Origin: Mycogone perniciosa | Taxonomy: Eukaryota > Ascomycota > Sordariomycetes > Hypocreales > Hypocreaceae | Length of the DNA: 64,000 nt | Assembly (NCBI GenBank): GCA_025331125.1 | Contig: JAOALB010000016.1 | Location: forward strand, 454,558 to 518,557 | Direction of reading: 5' to 3' | In this document: in pieces, positions 1-14,000 of the stretch | Layout of the letters: each line of letters opens with the position of its first letter | Numbering within the stretch: position 1 is the first letter of the stretch | Program-made: the position numbers and the translations under genes | Notes under the pieces: generated by a model | What the model was told of the DNA's origin: nothing | Database searches by the model: none | Seen by the model: only the letters and a program-made list of their open reading frames with translations

Positions 1-886
1 CGAAGTTCGCATGCGATTTAGCTCTCAGCTGCAGCATCTCAATGCCTCCGTGGCATCTGCTCAAAAAGCTGCCCAGTATGCTCTCAAATACAGAGACATG
101 GATGAGGACTTGCACTCATGCATCCTTGAGCAAGTGGAAAGGGTATGAGATGACCTGGCAACGTGATGAGATGGAGGCTTTCTAAACTCAAACTTCAGAA
201 CAATATGAATACGAGAGCCAACATTATGTACTTTATCGAACATTTTCTCGACATGGCCCAGCGAGATGGGCACTCGGACTATATCCGAATGATGCAGCGA
301 GACATCATCCGTGTAGTAGATGCTGTTGCACCCGATGACGGATCCGGGGCCGCCAATGTCAAGGTTGTTCGTAAGGTATGTTGACTCTGGAGAGAGGCTT
401 TTGCCCTACTCTTTGCCACCGCCTTTAAGACGCCCCCCACGCTAAAGTCGAGGACAGGTCTTGCTGGGCCTTCAGGGCAAAGGTTTCTTAGAGCAGCAAG
501 CTGTCAGTCAAATCGAGGACGTCATAAGGGAACGAGGAACAAATGATGATGATCTGGTTGCATCTCCGAATGGCGATGTTGAGATGGCCGCTGGGTCAGC
601 TTCAGAGATACCCAAATCCCGACGACGTCTTGCATCACACGGTCTGGACAAGCGCCAGATAGAGCAGCGGATCGAAGAGGACCGTGAACGACACAAACGC
701 GAACGAGAGAGCATCTGGGCTGTCCCCAAAGGCGAAGACGCTGAGATGAATAAGCTCTGGGAGGAAACGAGTGATTTCGGAGAGGACGATGATCGGTTAC
801 TCACCGAAGAAGGGGAAGATTTTACCAAGGAAATGGACATGCAGCGCTGTCGTCATCAACGACCAACGAATGGGCATAGCCATTGA
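1..886 (+). CDS. CTK3: CTD kinase subunit gamma (CTK3-like), 5' end missing
   Basis: The product resembles the gamma subunit of the CTDK-I kinase, which phosphorylates the RNA polymerase II C-terminal domain in the nucleus. The first codons lie outside the window; the readable frame starts at base 2 (EVRMRF). Exons are <2-142, 199-375 and 458-886, with introns of 56 and 82 bp, both phase 0 with GTATG donors. The N-terminal part (LNASVASAQKAAQ, NIMYFIEHFLDMAQ, VVDAVAPDDGSGAANV) has the look of the CTK3 N-terminal domain, a CID-like helical fold. The last exon carries the charged, predicted-helical region around KRQIEQRIEEDRERHKRER that is typical of the CTK3 C-terminal domain. The gene converges on the mitochondrial bL12 gene. 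The family call is from remembered motifs, and the product could also be described simply as a CTK3-domain protein. Confidence 0.82.
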
Positions 887-1182
887 ACTGTGATCTAAAA
901 GGATAATGTTGTTTACTGGCATTGGGCGGCGTTGCGGTCTGTGTATATATGGTCTGGAAAAGTGTTGAGATACCCATAGGTCTTCTGTACCAAATCTTGA
1001 GTAGACAAAGAACCGTGGTTTGACTCGTATAAACTCATAATGACCGCATGGAATGATCATCTCCTTCCAGGAAAAGGGTAATTTTTTTTCTGTTATAGTA
1101 CACAAACTTTTGTACATGTGCCTCGATCATCTATCGTCTCATCAAGATCATGTCGGCCTCGTAGAGTTTTTGTTTTTTTGGT

Positions 1183-1780
1183 TTACTCCATTACTACAAC
1201 AGCACCCAGTTCCTTCATAGCGGCAATGATCTTCTCCGCATCCTCCTTGGGCACGTTCTCCTTCATCATCTTAGGCGCGCTCTCGACGAACTTCTTGCTG
1301 TCCACCAAACTCAAGCCCAGCATGCTCTTGACTTCCTTGATAACCTTGGCCTTGGCCGCGGCGTCAATCGATTGCAACTTCAGGGTGAAAAGTGTCTTCT
1401 CTGCAGGGGCAACGGGTGCTTCCTCAGCTTCCTCGGCTGCAGGTGCAGCAGCAGCGGGAGCGGCAGCGAAACCGCCTATGGGCATATCAGGAATGTTCAG
1501 TTTGCTCTACACAATGTCGTTAGCCAACTCCTCGCGGATCAATGGACCTCCGGGCAATTACCTTTAGGCTTGCAACCAGGTCAGCAGTCTCCAACAGCGT
1601 CAGCTGGCTAATCTGGTCGACAATCCCGGCAATCTTGGGGTTCGTGGGGGCGGCTTCTGTTGAGTTGTATCGCCTCGTCGTGCAGGATACTCGGAGCATC
1701 TGTGCGGAAGATCGGGCAGAAGTGGCTGATCGCAGCTGGCGAGCGCAGCTGCGCGCCGCATACCGACAAGACATGGCCAT
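1183..1780 (-). CDS. MNP1: mitochondrial large-subunit ribosomal protein bL12m (L7/L12 family)
   Basis: This is the mitochondrial homologue of bacterial L7/L12, the stalk protein that recruits translation GTPases. Exon 1 is 1780-1562 and exon 2 is 1506-1183; the 55-bp intron (GTAATT...TAG) is phase 0, giving 180 aa. Residues 1-40 are rich in Arg and Ser and poor in acidic residues (CRYAARSCARQLRS, then TTRRYNS), as in a matrix presequence. Next come the dimerisation domain (IVDQISQLTLLETADLVASLK), an Ala/Glu hinge (AAAPAAEEAEEAPVAP) and the C-terminal domain (TLKLQSIDAAAKAKVIKEVK, GLSLVDSKKFVESAPKMMKE). It is head-to-head with midasin, with only 267 bp between the start codons, so the two probably share a promoter region. 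Confidence 0.93.
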
Positions 1781-2047
1781 TGCTGCGGAGGGGATTGGGC
1801 TAGGGATTGCTCAATTCGCAGGTTCACAATCGCTCGCGAGAGACGTTGAAGGTTGTCGTCCTCAAGTTTTTCGAGCTTTCGATATGCTGGGGTCCAACTA
1901 AGCGCTGATTGGCCCGGAAATTTGTAACACCACCACCGACAGCCCAAATCCCTGCGCCTATCAAGAAAAAAAAGTTGGAAGCACCCATACAAAAGTGTTG
2001 GAAACATCAGCGTTAAAGAGACGAAATCCGTCGACAAGAGCGCAATC

Positions 2048-5000
2048 ATGCAAATGGTTGATGTCTCGCGGCAGAGGAGGTCGCTCCTAGGCGATGCGAC
2101 TGTACTGGATCATCTGCCTTCCGAATTACTTGAGATTATCAAGGATCATTCGTCGACAAAGCTCTTTGATGCCGTTTCAGAGGCGGCACTCAGTCCGTCA
2201 CTTACAGAGCAAATATTCGTGCATTTCGAAGATGTGTTTCCTGACATCTGCGCACGATGGATTCTTAACGCAGGGAACGGATCACGGAAATTGCTAGTGG
2301 CCTCAGCAATTGCCAGGATTTTGCCATTCGCGCCATATCTTTCAACTTTTCTTCGATGCCCTGTCAAGGCCTCAGGTGCGGCGGAGCATGAGCCGTCCCT
2401 TCATCTATCTCTTCCAAAACTTCATGGTGCTTCGTCGGAAGTGGACGGGAGCGCCTTGTTGCAAGGCCTTTTGACTTATTGGAGACTTTTGAGTTTTGAT
2501 TTGCGAACCTTCAGCTCTTTAATATCACCAGCTTACATGCAAGCTCTTTTCACACATGAGGATAAGGCCGTGAGGTATCTGGCAATCCGAATTTTCTGCC
2601 AGCTGTTTCACGCATCCGACCACAAACTTGAGACTCTCATTGAAGCACATCTCGGAAATAAAGATGCCATTATTGCGGATTTTGATGGTGTATCAGTGGA
2701 CTATGGCTTCTTGTCTCTACACGAACGTGCTCGTGCCAAGAAGGTCCTCGCATTGCGCCAACAAGTAGAACGCAGCGATCAAGACTCTGAAAGCAAGCCG
2801 TGCCTTCAAACCCTTACCCCGTATGTTGTCTCATATGGCGATATAATCCTCCCACGACCATCTGTACCAGTGAGCGACCCATCAAGTCTTGTAATGACTG
2901 CGACAACTACGAGGAATTTGGAGCAATTGGCTGCAATGCTTCGCAACCCTGAGCCAATACTTCTCCACGGATTGTCAGGTGTTGGCAAAACTGCACTGGT
3001 TCATGAGATTGCCAAACAGCTAGGCATGTATTCAAGTATGGTGACTCTGCATTTAAACGAACAGACGGATGCAAAGATGCTTATCGGACTCTACTCGACG
3101 GACTCGAAACCTGGAAGCTTCTCATGGCGCCCCGGTGTGTTGACCACTGCAGTTAAGGAAGGGAGATGGGTCTTAGTGGAGGATCTTGATCGAGCCCCTA
3201 CTGAGGTTCTCAGCACATTTCTCCCTCTTATTGAACGGAATGAATTGCTCATACCTAGCCACGGAGAGAGAATACGCGCTGCTAATAGCTTCCGCCTTTT
3301 CGCGACAGTCAGAACATCCAGGGGTATGAACGGCCGAGAAAACCTGCCAAGCATTGTGGGAATGCGTTTCTGGCAATCTCTATATACCGAGTCTCTAGCT
3401 CAACCAGAACTGGAGGAGGTTGTACTGCAGACGTATCCTATGCTGCGAAAGTTCCTTCCTGGCATTCTTGCAGTCTATGCCCGTTTAACACGCCTAAGTA
3501 GCAACCCAGGTCTTCTGTCTCGCGGCCGGGCGCTTATGGATCGACAAATGAGCCTGAGAGATCTTCTCAAGTGGTGCCGACGATTACGAGAGTGTCTCCT
3601 TGCGTCAGGGTCAACATCTGGGGAAGAACCTATCACTGAGACTACGCGTGACTGGATGTTCATGGAAGCTGTCGATTGTTTCGTGGGCAGCTGCCCAGAT
3701 GATGAACTCAGTAAACAGCTGGTCTATGCAATTGCTGAAGAGATGCATTTGTCCAAAGAACGTGCAGATCATTACCTGACTGCCAATATACCCCCTTTGG
3801 AAGACAATGATACTCAGTTCAGCATCGGACGAGCTCAACTTCGGAAAAAGAAACTCTCCCACCGGCTACAGAAATCGAAGCGACCATTCGCCAGCACCTC
3901 TCACGCCAAGAAACTCCTGGAACAGATTGCTGTGGCAGTCAAACTCAATGAGCCGGTACTCCTGGTTGGAGAAACTGGAATAGGAAAAACTACAGTCGTC
4001 CAGCAATTGGCAGAATCGCTCGGTCACAAGCTTATCGCCGTGAACCTTTCTCAGCAGAGTGAAGTTGGAGACCTACTCGGCGGCTTCAAGCCGGTGAACG
4101 TTCGAAGCCTGGCCGTTCCCTTGAAGGAAGAGTTTGAGGACCTCTTCGCCTCGACCGGAATTTCCGCATCCAAGAACCAAAAATATCTTGAGCAAGCTGG
4201 CAAATGTTTTGCCAAGGGACAATGGTCAAAGCTGTCCAAACTGTGGAAAGAGGCGCCAAAAATGTTCCTAAAGATTGTATCTGAGTTGGAGCGGGCTCAC
4301 TCAGAACAAGTTGAAGCAAGGAATGGAGATATGCAACCGACAAAGAGACGCAAGACTCAATCGAAACTGCAGACACTGTTAGAACTCAAGCCTCGATGGG
4401 ATTTGTTCGCCCGCAACCTCGACCAGTTTGATGTCCAAATCTCGGGAGGATCCAGCAACTTTGCCTTCTCATTTGTGGAAGGCAATTTGGTGAAAGCTGT
4501 GCGAAATGGTGATTGGGTGCTTTTGGATGAAATCAACCTTGCCTCACCTGACACCCTGGAAAGCATCGCGGATCTCTTAACAGGACCTAATGAGAGACCT
4601 TCGATATTACTCTCTGAAACTGGAGAGATTGAGAAGATCGTGGCGCACCCTAACTTCCGCATATTTGGCGCCATGAATCCGGCCACTGACATTGGAAAGA
4701 GGGATCTGCCTATTGGCATCAGGTCAAGGTTCACAGAGCTCTATGTGAAGAGTCCAGACAAGGACTTGAAAGACCTTCTCACAATCATTAAGACATATCT
4801 CGGAAACGGCAGCAGTAAGAATGACCAGGCTGCTGACGATATCGCACGCCTATATCTCAACACGAAGCGCATGGCAGAGGAGAAGCGACTTGTTGACGGT
4901 GCAAATGAAGTTCCCCACTTCAGTCTTCGGACAATAACCCGTGTGTTGAGCTATGTTAATATGATATCCCCCTTCTATGGTGTGCGGCGAGCATTGTATG

Positions 5001-8000
5001 AAGGATTCTCAATGGGATTTTTGACGTTGCTGGATCGCGATTCCGAAAAGATGTTGCTGCCAATTATCTACCACCACCTTCTCGATAAGCATGGAAACCC
5101 ACAAGCACTTCTATCGCAGCCACCGAAGCACCCCAACGATGGCAGGGAGTATGTCAAGTTCCAGAACCAGAGCCGAGATCGGCAATACTGGTTGTTTCAA
5201 GGCGAGCAAACCCCAATCCAACGAGAGGACTACATCATTACACCTTATGTGGAGAGAAACCTTCTCAACCTGGTCAGAGCAACTTCGACGAGACGCTTTC
5301 CCATCCTCATTCAAGGACCTACATCTGCAGGCAAGACAAGTATGATCGAGTACCTGGCCAACTTTACTGGCAACAAGTTCGTTCGAATCAATAATCACGA
5401 ACACACGGATCTTCAGGAGTATCTAGGCACTTATGTTTCCGGAACAGATGGGAAGCTGCGTTTCCAAGAGGGTCTTCTTGTGCAGGCAATGCGACAAGGT
5501 CACTGGATAGTTCTCGACGAGTTGAATTTGGCGCCGACGGATGTCCTTGAGGCGCTCAACCGATTACTAGATGACAACCGTGAGCTATTGATCCCGGAGA
5601 CACAAGAAGTTGTCAAACCCCATGAAAACTTCATTCTCTTCGCTACCCAGAATCCTCCCGGTCTCTATGGTGGTAGAAAGGTGTTGTCCAGAGCGTTCCG
5701 AAACAGATTCCTTGAATTGCATTTCGATGACATACCAGAGGATGAACTGGAGTATATCCTTCAACAACGCAGCCGCAACACTTCACCTCCCGACTGCAGA
5801 CGAATCGTCACTGTCTACAAAGAACTATCTCGTCTCCGCCAAACTAGCCGACTCTTTGAGCAAAAAGACAGTTTCGCGACGCTCCGAGACTTGTTCCGAT
5901 GGGCTCTGAGAGACGCCGACACTCGTGAAGAAATTGCAGCACATGGCTTCATGTTGCTGGCAGAGAGAGTTCGCGACGAAGAGGAAAGACTTGCCGTCAA
6001 GGAAGTCATTGAGAAGGTCTTCAAGGTCAAGCTTAATCCCCAGGACCTTTATTCTGCAGAGATAGCCCCGGAACTTCAGCATTTTACGCGTCGATCAAAT
6101 GCTCAAGGCGTTGTTTGGACTCATGCTATGAGACGTTTGTATGTGCTAGTATCTCGAGCTCTCCGAAACAATGAACCAGTTCTCTTAGTTGGTGAGACAG
6201 GATGTGGCAAAACAACTGTGGTTCAGCTGTTGGCCGAAGCTTTGGGAAAGCAGCTACACATTGTCAATGCGCACCAGAACACTGAGACCGGAGATTTGAT
6301 AGGCTCTCAACGGCCTGTCCGAAACCGAGGCGCCATTCTCGAGGCACTAGATGTGGACGTCACTAATATCTTGGGACAAGGTGGCCTTGACACATCCGGC
6401 TCTGCCGTAGATAGGTTGGAAAGATACAAGGCACTCGACACGTCTGTTCTTGAGATGATTCCCGTAGACATTCGAGAGAGGATTGCATCGAATGAGACGA
6501 GGAGCAAAGCGTTATTCGAATGGTCAGACGGTGCACTTGTGGAAGCTATGCGAGGAGGCCACTTCTTCCTCCTTGACGAAATATCCCTAGCTGACGATTC
6601 CGTTTTGGAGAGACTGAACTCTGTTCTTGAACCACAGCGAACTCTTCTTCTGGCTGAAAAGGGGGTCGATAATTCCTTTGTCACGGGGACTGATGGCTAT
6701 CAGTTCTTCGCAACCATGAACCCTGGTGGCGATTTTGGCAAGAAAGAACTTTCTCCAGCCTTGCGGAACCGTTTCACTGAAATATGGGTACCGCCCCTGT
6801 CTGAAAGTGACGATGTTTACGATATTGTACGAACAAAACTCCACGACGGCGCCAAGGATTACGTGGAAGTGGTGGTTCAGTTTGCCCTGTGGTTTGGCAG
6901 GACATTTCGGCCAATGGCTACTGCGCCTTTCTCTGTTCGAGAGGTTCTTGCATGGGTTCAGTTCATCAATGCGTTCCCGGCCAATGATCCAGTCGCCTCT
7001 ATAGTACACGGAGCTGCAGCCATATTCATCGACAGTCTCGGTGCTAATCCATCGGCTATTCTAGCTACAGATGCCAATGCAATCGACCAACAGAGACAAG
7101 ACTGTTTGAAGAAATTGGGGGAACTTATCGGCCAAGACGTTTCCGTAATTTACCAAACGCAACCTGAACTTGCGATGAGCGACGCTTTCTTAACAATAGG
7201 AACATTCAGCACACCGCGGACGACAGCGGCTTCTACTGTGTCCAGTTTCGCCTTCCATGCACCAACCACGCGTCTCAATGCTATGAGAGTGGTTCGCGCT
7301 ATGCAAACGAACAAGCCAATCCTGCTGGAAGGTAGTCCAGGCGTCGGGAAAACTTCCTTGGTTGTTGCTTTATCTCAAGCATGCGGACGACCGTTGACAA
7401 GAATAAACCTCTCAGACCAAACTGATTTGATGGATCTTTTCGGAACGGATGTGCCTGTCGAGGGCGAAGAAGCAGGCAATTTTGCATGGAGGGACGCACC
7501 ATTCTTACAAGCAATGCAGAAGGGCGAGTGGGTTCTTCTCGATGAAATGAATCTTGCTTCACAATCAGTCTTGGAGGGTCTAAACGCCTGTTTGGACCAT
7601 CGTGGTGAGGTTTACATCTCTGAACTCGACCAGGTTTTCAAGCGTCATCCCGACTTCCGTCTCTTTGCGGCCCAAAATCCCCATCATCAGGGAGGAGGTC
7701 GCAAAGGTCTTCCGAGTTCCTTTGTCAATCGATTCATTGTTGTCTATGCTGATGTCTTCAAAGACGACGACCTCAAACTGATTGCGAGTCACAGCTTTCC
7801 TCTTCTATCTGATGAAGTGGTAAGCTCACTTATCCAGTTCGTGTCCCAGATCGAGCATCATCTGCTTGTTGAAAAGTCCTTTGGCGCACAAGGTGGCCCC
7901 TGGGAGTTCAATCTTCGAGATGTTCTCAGGTGGTTGAACCTGCTTAGCTCATCTGATTCTCTTCTCCAAAGTCGACATGTTGAAGACTTCCTTGATATTG

Positions 8001-11000
8001 TTGTCAGGCAACGTTTCCGCACGGAAAATGATCGCGCAGAGGTTGACAGGCTCTTTCGCCAAATCGTGGGAACACAACCTCAAACTCGCCATTTCTATTA
8101 TGACATTAGTTCCAGATTTGGCCAAGTCGGCCTGGCTCTTCTGAATAGAGACTTGAACTCGCAACCGGAAAGACTTCCCAGCATTGACATAGTGTCTAGG
8201 CTCCCGGAGCTTGAGTCTATGATGCTCTGTGTGAAGCAGAATATTCCCTGCATTCTTAGTAGCCCTTCTGGGTATGGTAAGTCGGTTCTTTTGGAGTATG
8301 TCGCAGCGTTGGCCGGAAAACCGCTTGTGGTGTTCCCAATGAATGCAGATATTGATACAATGGATCTCGTGGGTGGCTTTGAACAAGCAGACCCCTTGCG
8401 GGAAATCAACGCGACACTGCGGAACCTCCGCGAGTTCCTGCAAGTCTCCATCATGTCTCTTGTCCCGTCCCAAGCACCAGATGAAGTCCTGCAATTATTA
8501 CATCAGCTCGATGAGTACAATGGAGATAACGACAGTATTGCTGCCATTCGTTCCTCTATCGAATCTCTACTCACCCAAGTGGCCGAAGACTCGGAGGCGG
8601 CTGTCGCCCTCTCTAAAGCCCTTGTGACACTTCAAAGTCCCCTTGTGCTGGCGAACCCGCGCTTCGAATGGTTGGATGGCGTGATCGTCAAAGCTCTAGA
8701 AGCCGGCCAGTGGCTTGTCCTAGACAATGCAAACATGTGCAATGCCTCTGTTCTGGACAGATTGAACTCCCTACTTGAACCCAATGGATTTCTCAGCATC
8801 AATGAGCACTGTGGCCCTGGAGGAGAGCCCCGGATTGTCCGACCTCATCCCGAATTCCGTATCTTCTTAACAATGGACCCACGATACGGTGAGCTCTCGC
8901 GTGCAATGAGAAATCGTGCTATCGAGATTCATATGCATACCCCACCTCCGGTCATGGAAAGGTGCCTTGGCAAGATAGCGGATGTGGAGAGCTCCCTCCA
9001 ACGGTATCTAAAGTCTACTGAATATTCTGAGTCTCTCTTATCCGAAGGTGTGCCTGTTGAGGCTTGTCAAGTGTCTTTGGAAAACCTGTCAGTTCAGGAT
9101 GTTACCCTTCTGCCACGATTCGCAAGTGTACTCTCGAGTGATGATACATTGTACTCAAAACTAGTGCAAGAACTCCTCCACTTTCTCCAGTCTTCTGCTG
9201 GGTCAAATATTCTACCAGGGCTCATGAAGTTGTACTCAAAGCTTCCCGGTGCCTCTTCAACGGGGCTGTCGAATGCTCAGGTAGGCAATTCAATTACCTC
9301 CTTCTCCAAAATGACGATAGCTAATGTTATCTTAGCCGCTTCACCCCCTTAACAATTTCACCGCCAGCAAAACACTTCCCTCTGCGGATGAAGCAAAATG
9401 GAACGCCACCTGCTACGAAACCTATCGCCACGTAAATTTTATCCAGGAGACCCTCGATGGACAACGAGGTCAAGCTCGGGCAGCAAAATTGGTTTCCTTG
9501 AACCGACTTCAGAGATCACTTATCAGTGACCGTGTGGCTGCAGTATCCAAAGACTCTACTGTAAAATTGGCGGCGTTCATTTCCTCGATATTGGCTGGCA
9601 TTCGTCAGTATCTTAGCTCCGACTTGTCAGTCTTTGACGATTGGGAGGTAAGCATATTAAACTCCGCTGGGTACTCGAACGACGCGACTAATCATATTTA
9701 GGAACGCACACAACTTCTCAGAGCCATTGGATGTTACCTTGATCGCACTGTTACACTTGCCACAAGGGGAGAGTTTGACGAAGCAATTTTTCAGGCTCAT
9801 CTAGCTCAAGGCACAGCACTCTTGAGGAAACAGCTCGCAACAGCAGAGTCTAGTAACAACCGTGATTTCGCATCCTATGTCCTGCAACGGCTACAAGATG
9901 ACTTCACTAGTGGATTCAAGCTGAGCACAGGCCTGAGTATGGAAATATTGTGGAATGCATTAAGGCCGATTCCGATACTAAACAAATCTGTTCTTGACCG
10001 ATCCCTTGATCTCGATCGATTGGGTATCAGGTTTGACAACCTCCGATGGAAAGCTGGCGCCTCTATCTTAGACTTGTCTAAGGCCCAACAGACGCTAGAG
10101 CAAGCATATAAGATCGTCCGGGGTGGTGTAATCAGCGCTGACGGGCTAGTGAAAGACCTCACTGCCGGAATTGAGTCCCTCGAAACCCGCATTGGAGACG
10201 AGGAATTTGACTTACAGCCATTCCTTACCAACGAGTTTGAGGCTCTGAGACAATTTGCTATACTGCGTACCATTGCTTCCGGGGCTGCATTGGACAGTGG
10301 AACTCCCGACCTCTCCATATTGTCTAATGTTCCAACCAAAGCAAGACTAACCCTCGCGTGTGTTAGCGGACAAGCAGCACTTCTTCAGTCCGTGGATTAC
10401 TTGGCCCATCAAGGTCAATATTTATGGGACGGAAAGCTTACAGCTTCGTTGTGGCAAAAGCTACAGACACTGGGAGGGGTCAGTCTTGGCTCCCTCTCGT
10501 TGCTTGATGTAGAGCTGCCAGCGTTAGGGCGACATGTTTCTTCATTGTCTGCTGAGATTGCCGCGGATCCACTCTTGAAGCTGAACGATGTCCTTTGGCA
10601 ACTGCTGCTTGAAGTTTTTGGCGCTCATGGCCCGCATCTCAAGGATGCTGTCATCAAAGCATCCCTCCATGTCCAGGGGCAGTTCGAGTCGATCTCCAAA
10701 TTCTCCGAGGCTATATTGGATATTCGCCTCTTTGACGACTTGGTCCAAATCCTTGACCCATCGCATCTTAAACAAATAGCTTTGAACCATTTGATTCCGT
10801 CCATAGCTGCATTGTTGGTTGCAAAGAACGACGCTAGCCGCAAGACATACTTCTCTGCCCTGGCTTGGACTCATTTCAGCATTGGTGCTCTGAAGCTTTA
10901 CGTCCCAGATCGTGTTTTTGACCCTCAGCTCCGCCCAATGATGGAGAGAGAATACTTCCAAGAGCTTCAAAGTCGACTGACTGACAAGATATCAGCTTTG

Positions 11001-14000
11001 GTCGCATTTGAGAGCAAGTTCACTGGTCAGAACACAAATGAACGCATTGAATTACTCAATCAGGAGCTTTTTAAGCTTGGGCCTTTGCCTGAAGAAGTTC
11101 AGCCTGTGTTCAGACCGGAATTTTCGGAGCTCAATCGACTTCATGCCGAGTTTTCTAATGTGCTGAAAGCCGTCACTGGGCCAAGCTTGCAATCAGCACT
11201 CCAGTCGCCACAATCCCGCTCTACCGATGGTGATGAAGGGTTGGCATTAGTCAAAGAAAATGTTACGCGGCTCCTTGATCGCCTATCTGCTCGATTTGAG
11301 GCATATCAAGATATGACAAGACCTGCCGCGAACCTTTTACAGTGTCTTCTTGTCGGATTGTCGCTACATGATGCAGCGACTGCAACCCATCTCACGCCCT
11401 CCACGGAGAACCTCCTTCAAGTTATACCCTTCCTTGGAGGCTCAACTTGGGATGTTGTTTCTCAAAACACTTCCGAGAAGAGCTTCGAGTTCCTCAGCCT
11501 TATACACACTGCCGTAGCTGTCGAAGGATATGAGTATCTCCAGCTCCGTGTACGCGAGTCCATCTTCGAGTGTTTCCACAGCTTCTATGATGATTGGAAG
11601 AAAAAGCTTGAGGCCGATCGCAAGGCGGAGGAGGCGAAGGGTAGCCTCTACCGGTTCCGTGGCTCTTTTGAGGATGAAGAGGAAATCAACGAGCAGGAGT
11701 TCAATGAGCTCTTCCCTACCTATGACGAAGACGCGGATACTAGTCGTCCAAGTCACGGGAAGGACCTGGTCCGCAATATGTCTGTAAAAGTCGCAGAAGC
11801 GCACAAACGATTGTTCCTCAACAAGGATGATCCAACCATCGCCATTCAAGACCTGTGCAAGGCTATGGGTAACCGGATTACGAACGAGACCAAAGACCAT
11901 GCCAACATTGATCGTGAGCTCAACAACAAGATGCTTGCAAGCACAATGCTTCTTCTCGATGATAAACTCAAGAGCCTGCAACCTGTGGCGATGGATAAAT
12001 CATACAATTTCTACACGGATGCAAATTTGCCAGAAGCGCGACAGCTTGTTATTCTCATCAACAAAATTAAGGCCCGATTCCGAGAGCTGCAGCTTGTGGA
12101 TGAAATAGGACATATGCAGCCCTTGGCGGATGTTATTCAGTCATGCAACAAAGTGCTTGAGCTTGTACATGAGGACCCCTTGGCCAAAATCTTACCAAAG
12201 GTGGAACAGCTTCATGCACATGTGTATGAATGGCAATTCGGTGGATGGGCAAGCAAGATCTATGCCGTTCTCTCTCTCCACAACGCACTCACCGACACCA
12301 TCATTCGCTGGCGTCGGTTGGAGTTGTCGACATGGGCCAATCTGTTTGACATGGAGCAAAAGAAGTGTCAAGAAGACGCGTACTCTTGGTGGTTTATTGC
12401 CTACCAAGTAGTCATTGCAGTTCCTCTCTCCATGGTGGATTCTCAGTCTGAACTACAGCAATATGCCGTCGCTCTCATCCAAAACCTAGAGCTTTATTTC
12501 TCAACCTCCATTGTTGGTCAATTCAGGACCCGCGCCGCCCTTCTAAGGCAGTTGCAAAGCCACCTTCAGCTTCTGACCAAAGATTACCCAACGCTTACGG
12601 TCATCTATCATGCTGTTTCAAACTTCATCTTTTACTTCTCCCGATATGAAAAGACTGTCGATGAGGCCATTCAGAGAGGACGAGCCTCCCTTGAGAAGAA
12701 GATGAAAGATGTTCTGCTTGTAGCCAGCTGGAAGGATACCAACATCAATGCTCTCCGAGAAAGCGCGAAAAAATCGCATCTGAAGCTATTCAGAATCGTC
12801 AGAAAATTCCGTGGAATACTTGGACAAGAGATGAAAATCCTCATTGCACAGGGTCTTCCAGACGAGGAAATCACCCAAAGCACGCAAGAGGCTCACCAAA
12901 TTGCGGCGGTTAATGTACCGAATTCTGCTTTCGCGTCGTTGAATGAGACACTGCCTGGGTGGCTGGATAATCACAAACGTCTGAGCAACGTTTCGAAGAC
13001 AGTTTTGGTGATGAAAAAGATTGCGGATAGCCCCGAAATGACCATTAATGTGGCGCAAACCCTGGACGAATATCTCTCCAGCCTTGAATCGTCGATGGCA
13101 GAGCTAAAGAAAGAGACCCCATCGACCTTGACCGATGACAACAAAGAGGAAGTCAAGCATTTGAAGACGAGAAAACGTAAGCTCTTTGCGGATACGCTGC
13201 GTGACCTACGAAACATGGGCTTGCGATACAACCTTGGACAAGACAAGCTGTCTGAACAGGAGTCACTATCCGTTGTCCTCGCATCAGTGACTCCATTTGG
13301 TTTCTCTAATTCGTCCGCACTAAATGAGGCAGAATATCACTTCCACAAGATCCTTGACCTCGCACCAAAGGCAAGGACTGCTGCACGCGAGCATTCGGAA
13401 GATCTGACTGGGGCCGAGGTCGCACGCAGTGTTGGCTTCGTCGAGGGCTTGATCCAATTTGCCCTCTCTCAACGAAGCAGCCTTTCCAGTGTCTCAGAGT
13501 CCTTCTGGTCACTGCAGAAGGTCATCCGTCAGTTCCAAGAGCTAGGTAATTTCCAAAAACTGGGCAATCTCACTTGGCGTCAAAGAAGCAGCAATTGGCC
13601 TCGAATGCTACCTTGGGCTGTTCAGGGGCTAACATTTGTCACCAATTTGTTGCATGTACACGGGAAGTTGGGCCAATGTGACCACAGTCCCCTCATCCAG
13701 AAGTTTCAATCATGGATGAACAAGCTTGAAACGCATTCAGGGAAGCTACATGATTTGGCGAAGCTTCCTGTGCAGTTGACATCTAATGCGCATGATAAAC
13801 TTGAAGCGGAGTTATGCCAAGACTTGGAGGCTTTGCAGGCAACAGTTGAGGAGACCATTCGGGACAACCCCAACCTTGAATTTATTCTTCAGCAACTTCG
13901 TGTGTGGGGCTATATCCCTGGAGAACAACTGGAGACACAGGCCTCTTCGACAAACCTGTTGGCTTTCACAGAATCCGTATCTACGCTATGCGATACCGTT

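Noticed and set aside
797..886. A frameshift near the end of the CTK3-like gene (an alternative frame also stays open)
   Set aside because: The annotated frame ends in a short basic, His-rich tail compatible with the family, and there is no conserved motif in the other frame to recover.
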